Notes: generated from the sequence alone by a model not told the origin. A DNA stretch of 64,000 bases from Acidobacteriaceae bacterium (GCA_027449965.1 DAIDKP010000026.1:1-64000), one strand, 5' to 3'; positions 38,096-47,374 are shown, counted from the first letter of the stretch. A program made the numbers and translations.

Positions 38096-39347
38096 TATCC
38101 TGCTGATTGCCCAGCGCGAATACAAGGAGCAGGTCCGCGGCAGAACCTTCCTCATCACCACCATCCTGCTGCCGGCCGTTTTTATCGGCGTTTTCTATCT
38201 TTCGTTCCTCTCCAGCAAGCACTCCGGCACTGACAAGCACATCGCTGTCGCCTGTTCCGATCCCGCGCTCGCCTCTGCAATTCGCACAGAAATCCTCTCT
38301 GATGCCGACGCTCACTCCACCGTCGATCTCTTCGCGCCCGAGATGCCCGGCATGCTCATGGACTCCGATCGCGCCAGGCTTGTGTCCGAGGTCAATAACA
38401 AATCCATCGATGGCTTTTTCTGGGTCGATGTCCCCGCAACTGGCCCCATACAGGCTACCTATGAAGCCCAGACCGCCGGCGATTTCGTCACCAGCGAGCG
38501 TCTCCAGTCCGCCCTCAATCACGCTCTCCTCCGCGGTCGCCTCGTCGAACACGGCATCTCCGCCTCGGCTGCGGATGCACTCCTCCAAACCGTCAAAGTG
38601 GATACCCGGCAGATCAAGAACGGCAAGGAGGTCACCAGCAACGCCATCTCCAGCTTCTACTCCGCCTACATCATGGCGCTTCTGCTCACCATGACCACCA
38701 TGATCTACGGACTTAACGTCGGTCGATCCGTCATTCAGGAAAAAACCTCGCGCATCTTCGAGGTCATGCTGGCCACCGTCAAGGCCGGTGACATGCTCAC
38801 AGGAAAACTCATTGGCATCGGCGCTGTCGGCCTCACACAGATTTTCATCTGGATCGCCGCCGGTGCCATCTTCGCCAGCTCGGCTCTGGGAGCGCAATAT
38901 CTCACCGGCAACCTCAAGATTCACATCTCCCTGCTCCAGATCGTCCTCTTCGCCGTCTACTTCCTGCTTGGTTACACGCTCAACTCCGCGCTCTTTGCCG
39001 GCCTTGGAGCCACGCTTGAAACCGAACAGGAACTTCAGCAGTATTCTCCCCTTGCCGCTTTGCCGGTCTGGCTCAGCTTCAGCATGATCCTGCTCATCTC
39101 CACCAATCCCAACTCCATCTGGGTCGTTGCCGCTTCGCTCTTTCCACCCTGCACGCCCATCGTCATGTTCCTGCGCATGGGATCCCAGATGCCTCCACTC
39201 TGGCAGATCGGCGCTTCCATCGTGCTCATGCTTCTCGCCATCGCAGCCGTTCTCTGGTTCTCCACGCGTCTTTATCGCATTGGCATCCTCATGTACGGCA
39301 AACGCGCCACCCTGCCGGAGATGATGCGCTGGCTCCGCTACAGCTAA
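38088..39347 (+). CDS. ABC-2 type permease (NatB-like)
   Basis: A 419-residue membrane subunit: one N-terminal helix (ILLPAVFIGVFYLSFLSS), a large extracytoplasmic domain of about 170 residues, and five or more C-terminal helices, the NatB/YhaP layout. It contains the motif VIQEKTSRIFEVMLATVKAGDMLTGK common to ABC-2 exporters. ATG 38088 lies 8 nt after GGAGG, inside the end of the ATPase gene. A TTG one codon earlier is less likely. Confidence 0.88.
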   Translation: MRNILLIAQREYKEQVRGRTFLITTILLPAVFIGVFYLSFLSSKHSGTDKHIAVACSDPALASAIRTEILSDADAHSTVDLFAPEMPGMLMDSDRARLVSEVNNKSIDGFFWVDVPATGPIQATYEAQTAGDFVTSERLQSALNHALLRGRLVEHGISASAADALLQTVKVDTRQIKNGKEVTSNAISSFYSAYIMALLLTMTTMIYGLNVGRSVIQEKTSRIFEVMLATVKAGDMLTGKLIGIGAVGLTQIFIWIAAGAIFASSALGAQYLTGNLKIHISLLQIVLFAVYFLLGYTLNSALFAGLGATLETEQELQQYSPLAALPVWLSFSMILLISTNPNSIWVVAASLFPPCTPIVMFLRMGSQMPPLWQIGASIVLMLLAIAAVLWFSTRLYRIGILMYGKRATLPEMMRWLRYS

Positions 39348-39395
39348 ATCGACTGACGCTGCAAACCCAATCCCGCCGCGGGTACAATCCATCTT

Positions 39396-40130
39396 GTGCC
39401 CCGGCGTACTTCCAGCCCATTCACCCTCCGCCAGCGATTCCTCCTGGCAGTCATCCCGCGTCTGGTCTGGCTCCTGCTCCACGCACTCGGTCGCACCTGG
39501 CGATTCCAGGTCATTGCCGACAAAGGTGTCACTCCGGCTTTCCACGGTTTTGCACCGGGTCGACACATTTTCTGCTTCTGGCATCAGTGCGTCCTCGCCT
39601 GCGCTTACTATTACCGTTCCACCCAGGCCACCATCATCATCAGCCAGAGTTTCGACGGAGAACTCATCACCCGCGTCCTTCAGCTTTTCGGCTACTCCGC
39701 CGTACGTGGCTCCAGCTCGCGCGGAGGCCCGCAGGCTTTGCTCGGCCTCCAGTCTGTCCTTGACGCCGGTCGCCCCGCCATCTTCACCGCCGATGGACCA
39801 CGCGGCCCCATCCACCGCGCCAAATCCGGCCCCATCCAGCTTGCCCGGCTCACCGGCGCGCCCGTTGGCTGTTTTCACCTCCACCCCGAGCGCTGCTGGA
39901 CCCTCCGCTCCTGGGATCGCTTCCAGATTCCTCGTCCGTTCACCCGCATCGTCGTCAGCTGGGGACCATGGCTGATCGTTCCCTCCGACGACGACATTCC
40001 TGTCGGCGAATTCACCGCCTCCGTCGCAGAAGACTACCGCCAGCGCCTCGATCAAAACCTTGAACTCGCCCGCCACCGCGCTGAAGAGCACGTTTCACTC
40101 CCGCTGGAGAACTCGTCTGACCATGCCTGA
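39396..40130 (+). CDS. DUF374 / lysophospholipid acyltransferase-like protein
   Basis: A 244-residue protein of the DUF374 group, related to lipid A and lysophospholipid acyltransferases. An N-terminal hydrophobic stretch ([18 protein letters not shown]) anchors it at the membrane. The family phrases are intact: FWHQ (acyltransferase-like His), [20 protein letters not shown] and [12 protein letters not shown], then [11 protein letters not shown] start with a -10-like TACAAT close upstream, suggesting a short leader. It overlaps queA by 8 nt. A role in outer-membrane lipid modification is an inference from family relationships. Confidence 0.82.
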   Translation: MPRRTSSPFTLRQRFLLAVIPRLVWLLLHALGRTWRFQVIADKGVTPAFHGFAPGRHIFCFWHQCVLACAYYYRSTQATIIISQSFDGELITRVLQLFGYSAVRGSSSRGGPQALLGLQSVLDAGRPAIFTADGPRGPIHRAKSGPIQLARLTGAPVGCFHLHPERCWTLRSWDRFQIPRPFTRIVVSWGPWLIVPSDDDIPVGEFTASVAEDYRQRLDQNLELARHRAEEHVSLPLENSSDHA

Positions 40131-41229
40131 AGACCGCGCCAATCTGCTCGTCTCCGACTTCGACTTCCATCTCCCCGAGGAACTCATCGCCCAGCAGCCG
40201 CCCGCCGAGCGCGGCTCCAGTCGTATGCTTCACCTCGACCGCGCCTCCGGCTTGCTGGCTGACCGCGCCTTCGCCGATCTTCCCAACCTGCTTCAGCCCG
40301 GCGACCTGCTCATCCTCAACAACAGCCGCGTCATTCCCGCACGCCTCTTTGCTCGCCGCATCAATTCGCGCGACCGCCAACCCGCCACCGGCCTCGTCGA
40401 AGTTCTCCTCACCGAAGTCCATGACAACGGTGACTGGAGCGCGCTCGTCCGTCCCGGTCGCAAAATCCGCACCGGCGACCAGCTTGCCTTCCACTCTCCG
40501 GAAGCCAGCCCCGATGTCGCCAACTCGCCCATCCTCCACGCCGAGGTCGTCGCGGTTGGTGAATTTGGCATGCGTCGCCTGCGTTTTGCCGCGGTTCCAG
40601 ACTTCTTCCAGGCTCTCGACCGCATCGGACACATGCCCCTGCCGCCCTACATTCATCGCGCCGACTCGCCCACCGACCGCGACCGCTACCAGACCGTCTA
40701 CGCCCAGCCGAGCGGCTCGGTCGCCGCGCCCACTGCTGGCCTTCACTTCACCCCGCAAATCCTGGAATCTCTCGCCGCGCACGGCGTGGAGCGTGCCTTT
40801 ATTACCCTCCACGTCGGCCTCGGCACCTTTGCTCCGCTCCGCGTCCAGCGTCTCGCCGACATTCACCTCCACCGCGAGCCGTACACCCTCCCGCATGAGA
40901 CCGTCGAGGCCATCCTCGCCGCTCGCCGTGATGGTCGCCGCATCGTCGCCGTCGGCACCACCGTCGTCCGCACGCTCGAGCACTGCGCCCTTGCCGCCGA
41001 ACCCTCTTTGCCGCAGCCCCACTCCGGCAGCACACAAATCTTTCTCGCGCCCGGCCATCGTTTCCGCCTCGTCGACGTTATGCTCACCAACTTCCATCTC
41101 CCGCAATCCAGTCTGCTCATGCTTGTCAGCGCCTTTGCCGGCCGCGAGCGCGTTCTCGACGCCTACCGCCACGCCGTCCTCGAGCGCTACCGCTTCTTCA
41201 GCTACGGCGACTGCATGCTCCTCACCTGA
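40123..41229 (+). CDS. queA: S-adenosylmethionine:tRNA ribosyltransferase-isomerase
   Basis: Penultimate step of queuosine synthesis: transfers ribosyl from SAM to preQ1 in tRNA, giving epoxyqueuosine. The 368-residue protein shows [26 protein letters not shown] at the N-terminus, the [11 protein letters not shown] signature, [10 protein letters not shown] and the C-terminal [19 protein letters not shown] 40123 lies inside the end of the DUF374 gene (ATGCCTGA overlap), so translation is coupled. The longer frame starting at 40060 is not supported. Confidence 0.96.
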   Translation: MPEDRANLLVSDFDFHLPEELIAQQPPAERGSSRMLHLDRASGLLADRAFADLPNLLQPGDLLILNNSRVIPARLFARRINSRDRQPATGLVEVLLTEVHDNGDWSALVRPGRKIRTGDQLAFHSPEASPDVANSPILHAEVVAVGEFGMRRLRFAAVPDFFQALDRIGHMPLPPYIHRADSPTDRDRYQTVYAQPSGSVAAPTAGLHFTPQILESLAAHGVERAFITLHVGLGTFAPLRVQRLADIHLHREPYTLPHETVEAILAARRDGRRIVAVGTTVVRTLEHCALAAEPSLPQPHSGSTQIFLAPGHRFRLVDVMLTNFHLPQSSLLMLVSAFAGRERVLDAYRHAVLERYRFFSYGDCMLLT

Positions 41230-41313
41230 TCGTTTCAACCCCGCATTCATTCCACCACCTTTGCTTTCGCACTTGCTGTTGCTTTTGTATTTCTTGCTCT
41301 TGCTTTTCTGGTT

Positions 41314-41332
41314 GTCATTCCCGCAGGGAATC
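41314..41332. repeat. REP-like palindromic repeat, copy 1
   Basis: GTCATTCCCGCAGGGAATC, containing the inverted repeat TTCCC-GCA-GGGAA and followed by cGCTTTTG. An identical 19-bp copy with a similar flank is at 44903-44921. Both lie in intergenic sequence. The surrounding 41230-41460 region otherwise holds only pyrimidine-rich sequence and the polA promoter. Confidence 0.7.
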
Positions 41333-41443
41333 CGCTTTTGCTGTTTCCAGCGTCTTCGGCCATCTCCCGCGACCCAGGCGAGCACCACCCAAACCGCGCC
41401 GCACCACCCGAGCTGCGCGTCTACTGCATCCAATGCCCTCCGC

Positions 41444-41452
41444 TGCTACACT
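41444..41452 (+). promoter_or_regulatory. Extended -10 promoter of polA, implying a leaderless or near-leaderless mRNA
   Basis: TGCTACACT is an extended -10 element (TGN before TACACT). A start about 7 nt downstream would fall at or within two bases of the polA ATG at 41461, and no Shine-Dalgarno precedes that ATG. No good -35 is visible, which is usual for extended -10 promoters. Confidence 0.45.
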
Positions 41453-41460
41453 CGCATACG

Positions 41461-44199
41461 ATGCCTGACCCAAACCCAGCCTCATCTGCGCCCATCTACC
41501 TGCTCGACACCATGTCGTTCATCTTCCGCGCCTACCATGCCATGCAGCGCTCGCGGCCCATGACCACGCGCTCCGGCCAGCCCACCGCCGCCATTTACGT
41601 CTTCGTCAACATGCTCGAGCGCCTGCGCCGCGACTTCGTCCCCGTCCATCTCGCCGCCGTCTTCGATCTCTCCGGCGAAGTCTTCCGTGACTCCACCGCC
41701 CGCCAACTCACCACCCTCCGCAAGTGGAACGCCGCCGAGCAGGCCTTCGTCGATGTCGATTACGCCGGCTACAAAGCCCATCGCGAAGCCATGCCCGACG
41801 ACCTCGCCAGCCAGATTCCCTTCATCCGCCGTGCCATTGAAGCCATGCGCATTCCTGTCCTCGCCGCCGAGGGCTACGAGGCCGATGATGTTCTCGGCAC
41901 TCTCGCCGCGCAGGCCGCCGCGCTTGGCCATCCCGTCCGCATCGTCTCTCCGGACAAGGACATGATGCAGCTTGTCACCGACCGCGTCCACATCCTCAAT
42001 CCGCAGAAAGACAATCTCATCCTCGATCCCGCCAAGGTTGAAGAGGTGCTCGGTGTCCCGCCCCATCGCGTCATCGACGTCATGGCTCTCCGCGGCGATG
42101 CCGTCGATAACGTTCCCGGCGCGCCCGGCATCGGCGACAAAGGCTCGGTCGATCTCATCCGGCAGTTCGGTTCGCTCGACGAGCTGCTCGCTCGCGCCTC
42201 CGAGGTCACTCGCAAAACCTACCGCGAATCCCTCCAGGAAAACCGCGAAGCCGTCCTGCTCTCTCGTGAACTTGTCACCATCCACACGGCCGTTCCCATC
42301 ACGCTTGATCTCGACTCCATGCGACTCGGCCCGCCCGACACCGACGCTCTTCGTGCTCTCTACACCGAGCTGGAGTTCACCTCCATGCTCCGCGATCTCG
42401 CCCCTGCCGCCTCCACTGCAGCTCATCCCATCGTTCCTACCATCGAGGAACCCACCGCCGACGATCTCGCCCACTTTCTCGCCCGCGCCTCCCACGGATT
42501 CGCCCTCGCGCTCGATGCCGCTCCCGTCCTTCCCGCCGCCGACGATCCTGAAACCCTCCCCACGCCCACTCTGCTTGACTTCGCCGCTGCCTCGCCCGCC
42601 GCTTCACCCGCGCCTCTGCGCCTCGGTCTTGCCATCGCCGACGCTCCGGCGCTCACCGTCCCGCTCAACGAATCCATCCGCGCCCTGCTCGTCAACCCGG
42701 CCATCCCCAGGACCACCCACGACGCCAAATCCCTGCTCCATCGACTCACCGCTGCCGACTCCACGCTCGCCGACGCCCTGCTCGCCGAGGCCATGCTCGC
42801 CCAGCCCATCGAAGACACCATGCTGCTCTCCTGGCTCCTCAACCCCACCCACGCCACCCAGTCCCTGGCCGACGTCGCGGCGCGGAATGCGGCTCCGCCC
42901 ATCACCACTCCTGCTACCGCTGCCCGCGCCATCGCCGCTCTTCATCCCGCCCTGCTTGCCGAAGCACAGCGCAACGGACTGCTTTCCGTCTACCGCGAGA
43001 TGGACCTTCCCCTCACGCCTGTCCTCTTTGCCATGGAGCGCGCAGGCATTCGCGTCGATCTCCCCGCTCTCGCCGCGCTCTCCACCCACTTCGCCTCAGA
43101 GATTCACTCCACCGCCGAGCAGATCTTCGCGCTCGCCGGCTCCCGGTTCAACATCAACTCGCCCAAACAACTCAGCGAAGTCCTCTTCGTCCAGCTTGCT
43201 TTGCCTCATCCCGCCGCGCGCGGCAAAAAATCTCTCTCCACCGCCCAGGATGTCCTCGAAACCCTCGCCGAATCCCATCCCATCGCCCGGCTCGTCCTTG
43301 ATTACCGCCATCTCTCCAAGCTCAAGTCCACTTACATCGACATTCTTCCCACGCTCGTCGATGCCAATGCCCGCGTGCACACCACCTTTCAGGCCGCCGC
43401 CACCGCCACCGGTCGCCTCTCTTCCATCAACCCCAATCTCCAGAACATCCCCATCCGCACCGAGCTGGGCCGACAGATTCGCGCCGCATTTGTCGCCTCA
43501 CCCGGTCATCTTCTGCTCTCTGCTGACTACTCCCAGATCGAGCTTCGTCTCCTCGCTCACTTCAGCCAGGATCCGCTTCTCCTCGACGCCTATCACTCCG
43601 GCCTCGACATCCACTCCCTCACCGCCAGCGAAGTCTTCGGCATCCCCATCGACCAGCTCGACAAAACCACGCGCAGCCGCGCCAAAGCCGTCAACTTCGG
43701 CATCGTCTACGGCATCTCGCCCTTTGGCCTCGCCGCGCAGCTTAGCATCCCTCAGCAGGAAGCTCGACAGTATATTGATCGCTATTTCGAGCGCTACCGC
43801 GGCGTTCGCACCTTCATCGACAGCACTCTCGAACAGGTCCGCCGCGACGGCTTCGTTCGCACCCTCTTTGGTCGGCTCCGCCCCATCCCCGACCTTGACA
43901 GCCGCAACCCCAATCAGCGCGGCTTCGCCGAACGCACCGCCATCAATACTCCGCTCCAGGGCACCGCAGCCGACCTCATCAAGCTCGCCATGATCGCACT
44001 CCACCGCGAACTCAACTCACGCAAACTCCGCGCCCGGCTTGTCCTTCAGGTCCACGACGAACTCCTGCTCGACGTCCCCACGGACGAACTGGCCGAAGTC
44101 TCCACCCTCGTTCGCCACGCCATGGAGTCCGTCGCCACGCTTCGCGTCCCGCTTGTCGCCGATCTCGCCACCGGAGCCAACTGGCGAGACCTCACCTGA
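41461..44199 (+). CDS. polA: DNA polymerase I (5' nuclease and polymerase domains, proofreading site degenerate)
   Basis: Replaces RNA primers and fills repair gaps. The 912-residue protein has the 5' nuclease (about 1-300, with EGYEADDVLGTLA, SPDKDMMQLV and GDAVDNVPG), a middle domain (about 330-520) and the polymerase domain with motif A SADYSQIELR (about 687), motif B RAKAVNFGIVYG (about 739) and motif C QVHDE (about 863). In the middle domain the exonuclease residues are missing: the expected DxE reads LALDAAPV. The nuclease domain has an insertion of about 25 residues around RQLTTLRKWNAAEQAF. ATG 41461 was chosen over a 41-codon upstream extension that has no homology. Confidence 0.96.
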   Translation: MPDPNPASSAPIYLLDTMSFIFRAYHAMQRSRPMTTRSGQPTAAIYVFVNMLERLRRDFVPVHLAAVFDLSGEVFRDSTARQLTTLRKWNAAEQAFVDVDYAGYKAHREAMPDDLASQIPFIRRAIEAMRIPVLAAEGYEADDVLGTLAAQAAALGHPVRIVSPDKDMMQLVTDRVHILNPQKDNLILDPAKVEEVLGVPPHRVIDVMALRGDAVDNVPGAPGIGDKGSVDLIRQFGSLDELLARASEVTRKTYRESLQENREAVLLSRELVTIHTAVPITLDLDSMRLGPPDTDALRALYTELEFTSMLRDLAPAASTAAHPIVPTIEEPTADDLAHFLARASHGFALALDAAPVLPAADDPETLPTPTLLDFAAASPAASPAPLRLGLAIADAPALTVPLNESIRALLVNPAIPRTTHDAKSLLHRLTAADSTLADALLAEAMLAQPIEDTMLLSWLLNPTHATQSLADVAARNAAPPITTPATAARAIAALHPALLAEAQRNGLLSVYREMDLPLTPVLFAMERAGIRVDLPALAALSTHFASEIHSTAEQIFALAGSRFNINSPKQLSEVLFVQLALPHPAARGKKSLSTAQDVLETLAESHPIARLVLDYRHLSKLKSTYIDILPTLVDANARVHTTFQAAATATGRLSSINPNLQNIPIRTELGRQIRAAFVASPGHLLLSADYSQIELRLLAHFSQDPLLLDAYHSGLDIHSLTASEVFGIPIDQLDKTTRSRAKAVNFGIVYGISPFGLAAQLSIPQQEARQYIDRYFERYRGVRTFIDSTLEQVRRDGFVRTLFGRLRPIPDLDSRNPNQRGFAERTAINTPLQGTAADLIKLAMIALHRELNSRKLRARLVLQVHDELLLDVPTDELAEVSTLVRHAMESVATLRVPLVADLATGANWRDLT

Positions 44200-44243
44200 T
44201 CCCGCCGCTCGCTCGGGGAATCAGTTCCCGCTCAGTTCTCCGA

Positions 44244-44645
44244 TCACGCTACCGGCTGCGCGCAGTGCGCACACCGCCGAGCCGCCAGCGGAATCTCGCT
44301 CAGGCACTCCCCGCACGGCTTCGTCTTCGGCGCCACCGGCGCCGCTGGCTTCAGCCGCGCCATCAGCCGGTTCATCGGCAACACCACGCCAAAGTAGATC
44401 ACCGCCGCCACAATCAGAAAGTTCACCACCGCATTCATGAAATTTCCATAGCGGATATGCCCGCCATGCAGGTTCAGAATCAGCGAGCCAAAGTCCGGCT
44501 TCCCGCCCACCGCCGCAATCAGCGGCGTCAGCATATCGTTCACCAGCGACGTCACAATCCCATTGAATGCAGCGCCCAGAATCACCGCTACAGCCAGATC
44601 CATCACATTGCCGCGCAGAATAAAATCACGAAATCCCTTCAACAT
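44244..44645 (-). CDS. mscL: Large-conductance mechanosensitive channel MscL with C-terminal zinc ribbon
   Basis: Pentameric inner-membrane emergency valve for hypo-osmotic shock. The 133-residue protein begins MLKGFRDFILRGNVMDLAVA, has TM1 with VAVILGAAFNGIVTSLVND and TM2 with MNAVVNFLIVAAVIYFGVV. The usual C-terminal helix is replaced or followed by a proline-rich linker and a two-CxxC ribbon (CGEC...CAHC). ATG 44645 follows GAGGAG. It converges with polA, 44 nt between the stops. Confidence 0.93.
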   Translation of the reverse strand: MLKGFRDFILRGNVMDLAVAVILGAAFNGIVTSLVNDMLTPLIAAVGGKPDFGSLILNLHGGHIRYGNFMNAVVNFLIVAAVIYFGVVLPMNRLMARLKPAAPVAPKTKPCGECLSEIPLAARRCAHCAQPVA

Positions 44646-44902
44646 TTCAATCTCCTCACCTTTCTGTCCGCACTCAGGAATATCCCGGGCAACCCATCGG
44701 CCAGGCCCGCACATTCGTCAGCATCTCTCGGAAAGAGTTGCCTCATTCTAACTCGCCAGAATCCACGCTTCCCCAAAAATTCTGTCAAGCCCTGTCCCTG
44801 TGCAAAAAACACCCATCTCCTTGATTCCAAACAGAAAATAAACATCTCCAGAATGGCAGCGAATTTCGCCCATTCTGCCATACTTTCCTTGCGTTCAGTA
44901 CG

Positions 44903-44921
44903 GTCATTCCCGCAGGGAATC
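44903..44921. repeat. REP-like palindromic repeat, copy 2
   Basis: Identical over 19 bp (GTCATTCCCGCAGGGAATC) to the copy at 41314-41332 and followed by tGCTTCTG where copy 1 has cGCTTTTG. Located between mscL and the PP2C gene. Confidence 0.7.
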
Positions 44922-45015
44922 TGCTTCTGTCGTTGCCTCTGCCCACCGCACCGCGCAAGGACGGCGTAGTTAACGAAAAGATAAACAAATTTATCGAAAG
45001 AAGTTAACCAGAAAA

Positions 45016-45036
45016 ATAATATACCCCCCTAGGGGG
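45016..45036 (-). terminator. Possible terminator of the PP2C gene
   Basis: The perfect palindrome CCCCCTAGGGGG (45025-45036) can fold as a CCCC/GGGG stem with a CUAG loop and, on the minus strand, is followed by GTATATTATTTTTC. It lies about 70 nt after the PP2C stop. The short stem makes the call tentative. Confidence 0.45.
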
Positions 45037-45105
45037 ATTACAGGTCAGTTATTAGCAGGCGTCTAATCCATTCGGACTTTGGCTGAAAACACCTGGCGCA
45101 GAGGC

Positions 45106-45921
45106 TCAGGCTGATTCGCTGACGCCAATCAACAGGCACGTAATATTGTCCTGCCCGCCGGCTCGGTTCGCAGCCTTCACCAGCGCATCGCATCGTGCGG
45201 CAAGCGATGCTTCCATGCGCAGAATCGCTTCGATCTCGGCATCGGAAATCTCGCGCGTAAGTCCATCGGAACAAAGAAGATAGACATCTCCATCCTCCGG
45301 CTCCAGCTCGAAGATATCGGGAGTCACCTGGCGCTGCGTACCCAACGCTCGGGTAATCACATGGCGCAACGGCGAGCGCGCGGCTTCGGCGCGTGTCATG
45401 CGACCAAACCGCACCTGCTCCTCGATCAGGGAATGATCCTCCGTGCAGGGGTGCAGAGTGCTGTGCCGCAGCCGATAGCATCGACTGTCTCCCACATTCA
45501 CCACCCACATCTGCTGCTCACCCACAACTGCCGCCACCAGCGTCGTGCCCATGCCGCTCAGTCGCAGGCTGCGCTGTGCGCGCGAGTGGATCGCGGTGTT
45601 GGCTGCCTCTACGGCTTCGGCCACGATCGACGGCACTACGCCTCCATGCCTTCGATCTCCGTTCCGTCCGTGCGCTGCGTTTTCGCTTGATTGGCCACTA
45701 TGCTCCGGCTGCGCCGCTTCGCGGAACCCCGTCAGCAGCCGCAGCAGCTCTTCCACTGCCAGCGAACTGGCAACCTCTCCGCCTGCCGCGCCGCCCATCC
45801 CGTCGCAGACCACAAAGACGCCATCCTCCAGCGAATAGCCAAAGGCATCTTCGTTGGAGGCTCGACGGCGTCCTCGATCCGTTACGGCGGCGGCGGTGTA
45901 GTGAAGAGTGGCAGTGGACAC
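45106..45921 (-). CDS. PP2C-family serine/threonine protein phosphatase
   Basis: A 271-residue soluble phosphatase of the Stp1/PrpC type. Metal-binding motifs are intact: RGRRRASNEDAFG, VVCDGMGGAAGGEVAS, GMGTTLVAA, NVGDSRCYRL, LLCSDGLTREI and GGQDNITCLLI. A variable 30-residue histidine/glycine-rich insert (about 75-105) interrupts the first half. GTG start. No partner Ser/Thr kinase gene is adjacent, so its substrate is unknown; division proteins are common targets in other bacteria. Confidence 0.92.
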   Translation of the reverse strand: MSTATLHYTAAAVTDRGRRRASNEDAFGYSLEDGVFVVCDGMGGAAGGEVASSLAVEELLRLLTGFREAAQPEHSGQSSENAAHGRNGDRRHGGVVPSIVAEAVEAANTAIHSRAQRSLRLSGMGTTLVAAVVGEQQMWVVNVGDSRCYRLRHSTLHPCTEDHSLIEEQVRFGRMTRAEAARSPLRHVITRALGTQRQVTPDIFELEPEDGDVYLLCSDGLTREISDAEIEAILRMEASLAARCDALVKAANRAGGQDNITCLLIGVSESA

Positions 45922-45991
45922 AGCGGCTCAAAACCCAACGGTAGTGTACATCTCCTGTCAACCTCTGCGGCAGTTTCCGCGCGCTCCGCCG

Positions 45992-47374
45992 TCACTTTGT
46001 GGAGGGAAGTTTGCCACTTGTTTCTCCGGTCGGCGGCTGTGGCAAAGGCGGCGGCGCAGGCAGATCAAAAACCTGAAGACTGCCCTGACGCAGCACCGCT
46101 ACGCGACGAGCGGATGGCGACAGCGCGAAGTTGCCACCCGCATCGAGCGGTGGATCGGCATCGACCACAAACTCCATCACGCCGTCTGCCGTGTTGTAGA
46201 CCGCCACCTTCTGTCCGCGGATATCTTCCGGATCGATCGGATTGCCCGCCGTCACCGGCTGGCTCAGCTCCAGCGTCGCTCGGGCAATGCGCAATCCGCT
46301 GGCGGACCGCGCCAGCACCGGCCACACGCTGGTCGCGGGAATATCCACATGCCACAACACACTTTTTGTAGCTCGCGACAGCATCACCAGCGCGCGCGAT
46401 CCATCGTCGCCGCACGGTGTCGCCAGTACCAAACCTGGCGCAACCGGGTCCAGCGGCGGCATGCACACGGATTCAACCTGCCAGTAGGGCATGCCTTGCC
46501 CCTGCAAATCGGAGTAGCTCACCATCCAGTTCAACCCCTCCGAGCGCTGAATCTGGTAGTAGCCGTTTTCGCTCAAAGGCAGATGAATCACTCCCTCGGT
46601 ATGGCTGAAGAGCACCACTTTGCGCGTTGCCAGATCAATCACGCGCACCAGAAAATCCGTCGGTGGCGGCTCTGTGGCGCTGCCCGTGGTGCTCAGCAGG
46701 CTGGGCCGCTTCTTCACCGGCAGCGTGGATTGTTCCTCGGTATCGGCCACCAGAAAATGATCGAACGGGTCGGTTTCAATCGTGTCAATCGGGCCGGGAA
46801 AACGCAGAAAAGGTTGCAGGCGCAGCGAAGCGTCCCCAATTCTCAGCAGATTGCCATCGCGCAGCAGAAAGTGACCATTGCCCAGCATCCACAGATAATG
46901 ATCTGTATCATGCAGCGTCCACAGGTCTTCGGCCTGAGTCTGGCCGGTCGAAATCTGCACCACAACTGCGCGAATATGTCGCTCATACGGCGGAATCTGT
47001 CCGCCGGCGACGGGGCGGGGAATCAGCCCGGGAACACGGAAGGTAAACAGAAGGTGGTCTTCGTCCAGAAAGTCCAGGGACATCTGGGCAACGTGGTGTG
47101 TCAGATAGTGCGCGGCGGGTGGTGCAAAGCCAAGCGGCGCTGCTGGAATCGTGTGCCCGGCGAGCAGCAGTCCCCGATCCTGCGACTGCGCCCGCTTCTT
47201 CTTTTTCTTGTTCTTTTTTTGCAGTGTCGAGGCTTGCGATGCCTGCGGAACCAGCAGATTCGGATCCAGTTGCGGATACGACTGCGACTGTGACTGCGCG
47301 CCAAGCGCAGACCCGCTTCCGCAGGCAGCCGCAAGGCTCAGCAGTACAAGAATTTTTCGCAGCGTCAGTATCAC
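45992..47374 (-). CDS. Secreted hypothetical protein, probable beta-propeller
   Basis: A 460-residue exported protein. The start is taken at GTG 47374 because the product then begins with a signal peptide (LTLRKILVLLSLAAACGSGS, cleavage near ALG-AQ); the longer frame would put 59 residues before it. A basic KKNKKKKKR patch follows shortly after the signal. The rest has repeated short beta-strand units, with phrases such as DHYLWMLGNGHFLLRDGNLL and ENGYYQIQRSEGLNWMVSYS, that resemble WD40-like or beta-propeller blades. No enzyme motif is seen. Function unknown. Confidence 0.65.
   Translation of the reverse strand: MILTLRKILVLLSLAAACGSGSALGAQSQSQSYPQLDPNLLVPQASQASTLQKKNKKKKKRAQSQDRGLLLAGHTIPAAPLGFAPPAAHYLTHHVAQMSLDFLDEDHLLFTFRVPGLIPRPVAGGQIPPYERHIRAVVVQISTGQTQAEDLWTLHDTDHYLWMLGNGHFLLRDGNLLRIGDASLRLQPFLRFPGPIDTIETDPFDHFLVADTEEQSTLPVKKRPSLLSTTGSATEPPPTDFLVRVIDLATRKVVLFSHTEGVIHLPLSENGYYQIQRSEGLNWMVSYSDLQGQGMPYWQVESVCMPPLDPVAPGLVLATPCGDDGSRALVMLSRATKSVLWHVDIPATSVWPVLARSASGLRIARATLELSQPVTAGNPIDPEDIRGQKVAVYNTADGVMEFVVDADPPLDAGGNFALSPSARRVAVLRQGSLQVFDLPAPPPLPQPPTGETSGKLPSTK

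Larger units (their letters stand above)
44646..45105. other. 460-nt intergenic region with repeats and AT-rich palindromes, no gene
   Basis: No credible coding frame. Contents: a REP-like repeat copy (44903-44921); two GTTAAC palindromes (44969-44974 and 45003-45008) bracketing GATAAA-CAAA-TTTATC (44980-44995); and the palindrome CCCCCTAGGGGG (45025-45036). It must hold the mscL promoter and the end of the PP2C transcript. Confidence 0.6.

Noticed and set aside
38061-40091. 676-codon minus-strand frame antisense to the ABC permease and DUF374 genes
   Set aside because: Shadow of two clear plus-strand genes, with no family resemblance and no ribosome site.
41972-43993. 673-codon plus-strand frame inside polA
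   Set aside because: Second frame of polA, almost only Ser/Pro/Arg, a codon-bias artefact.
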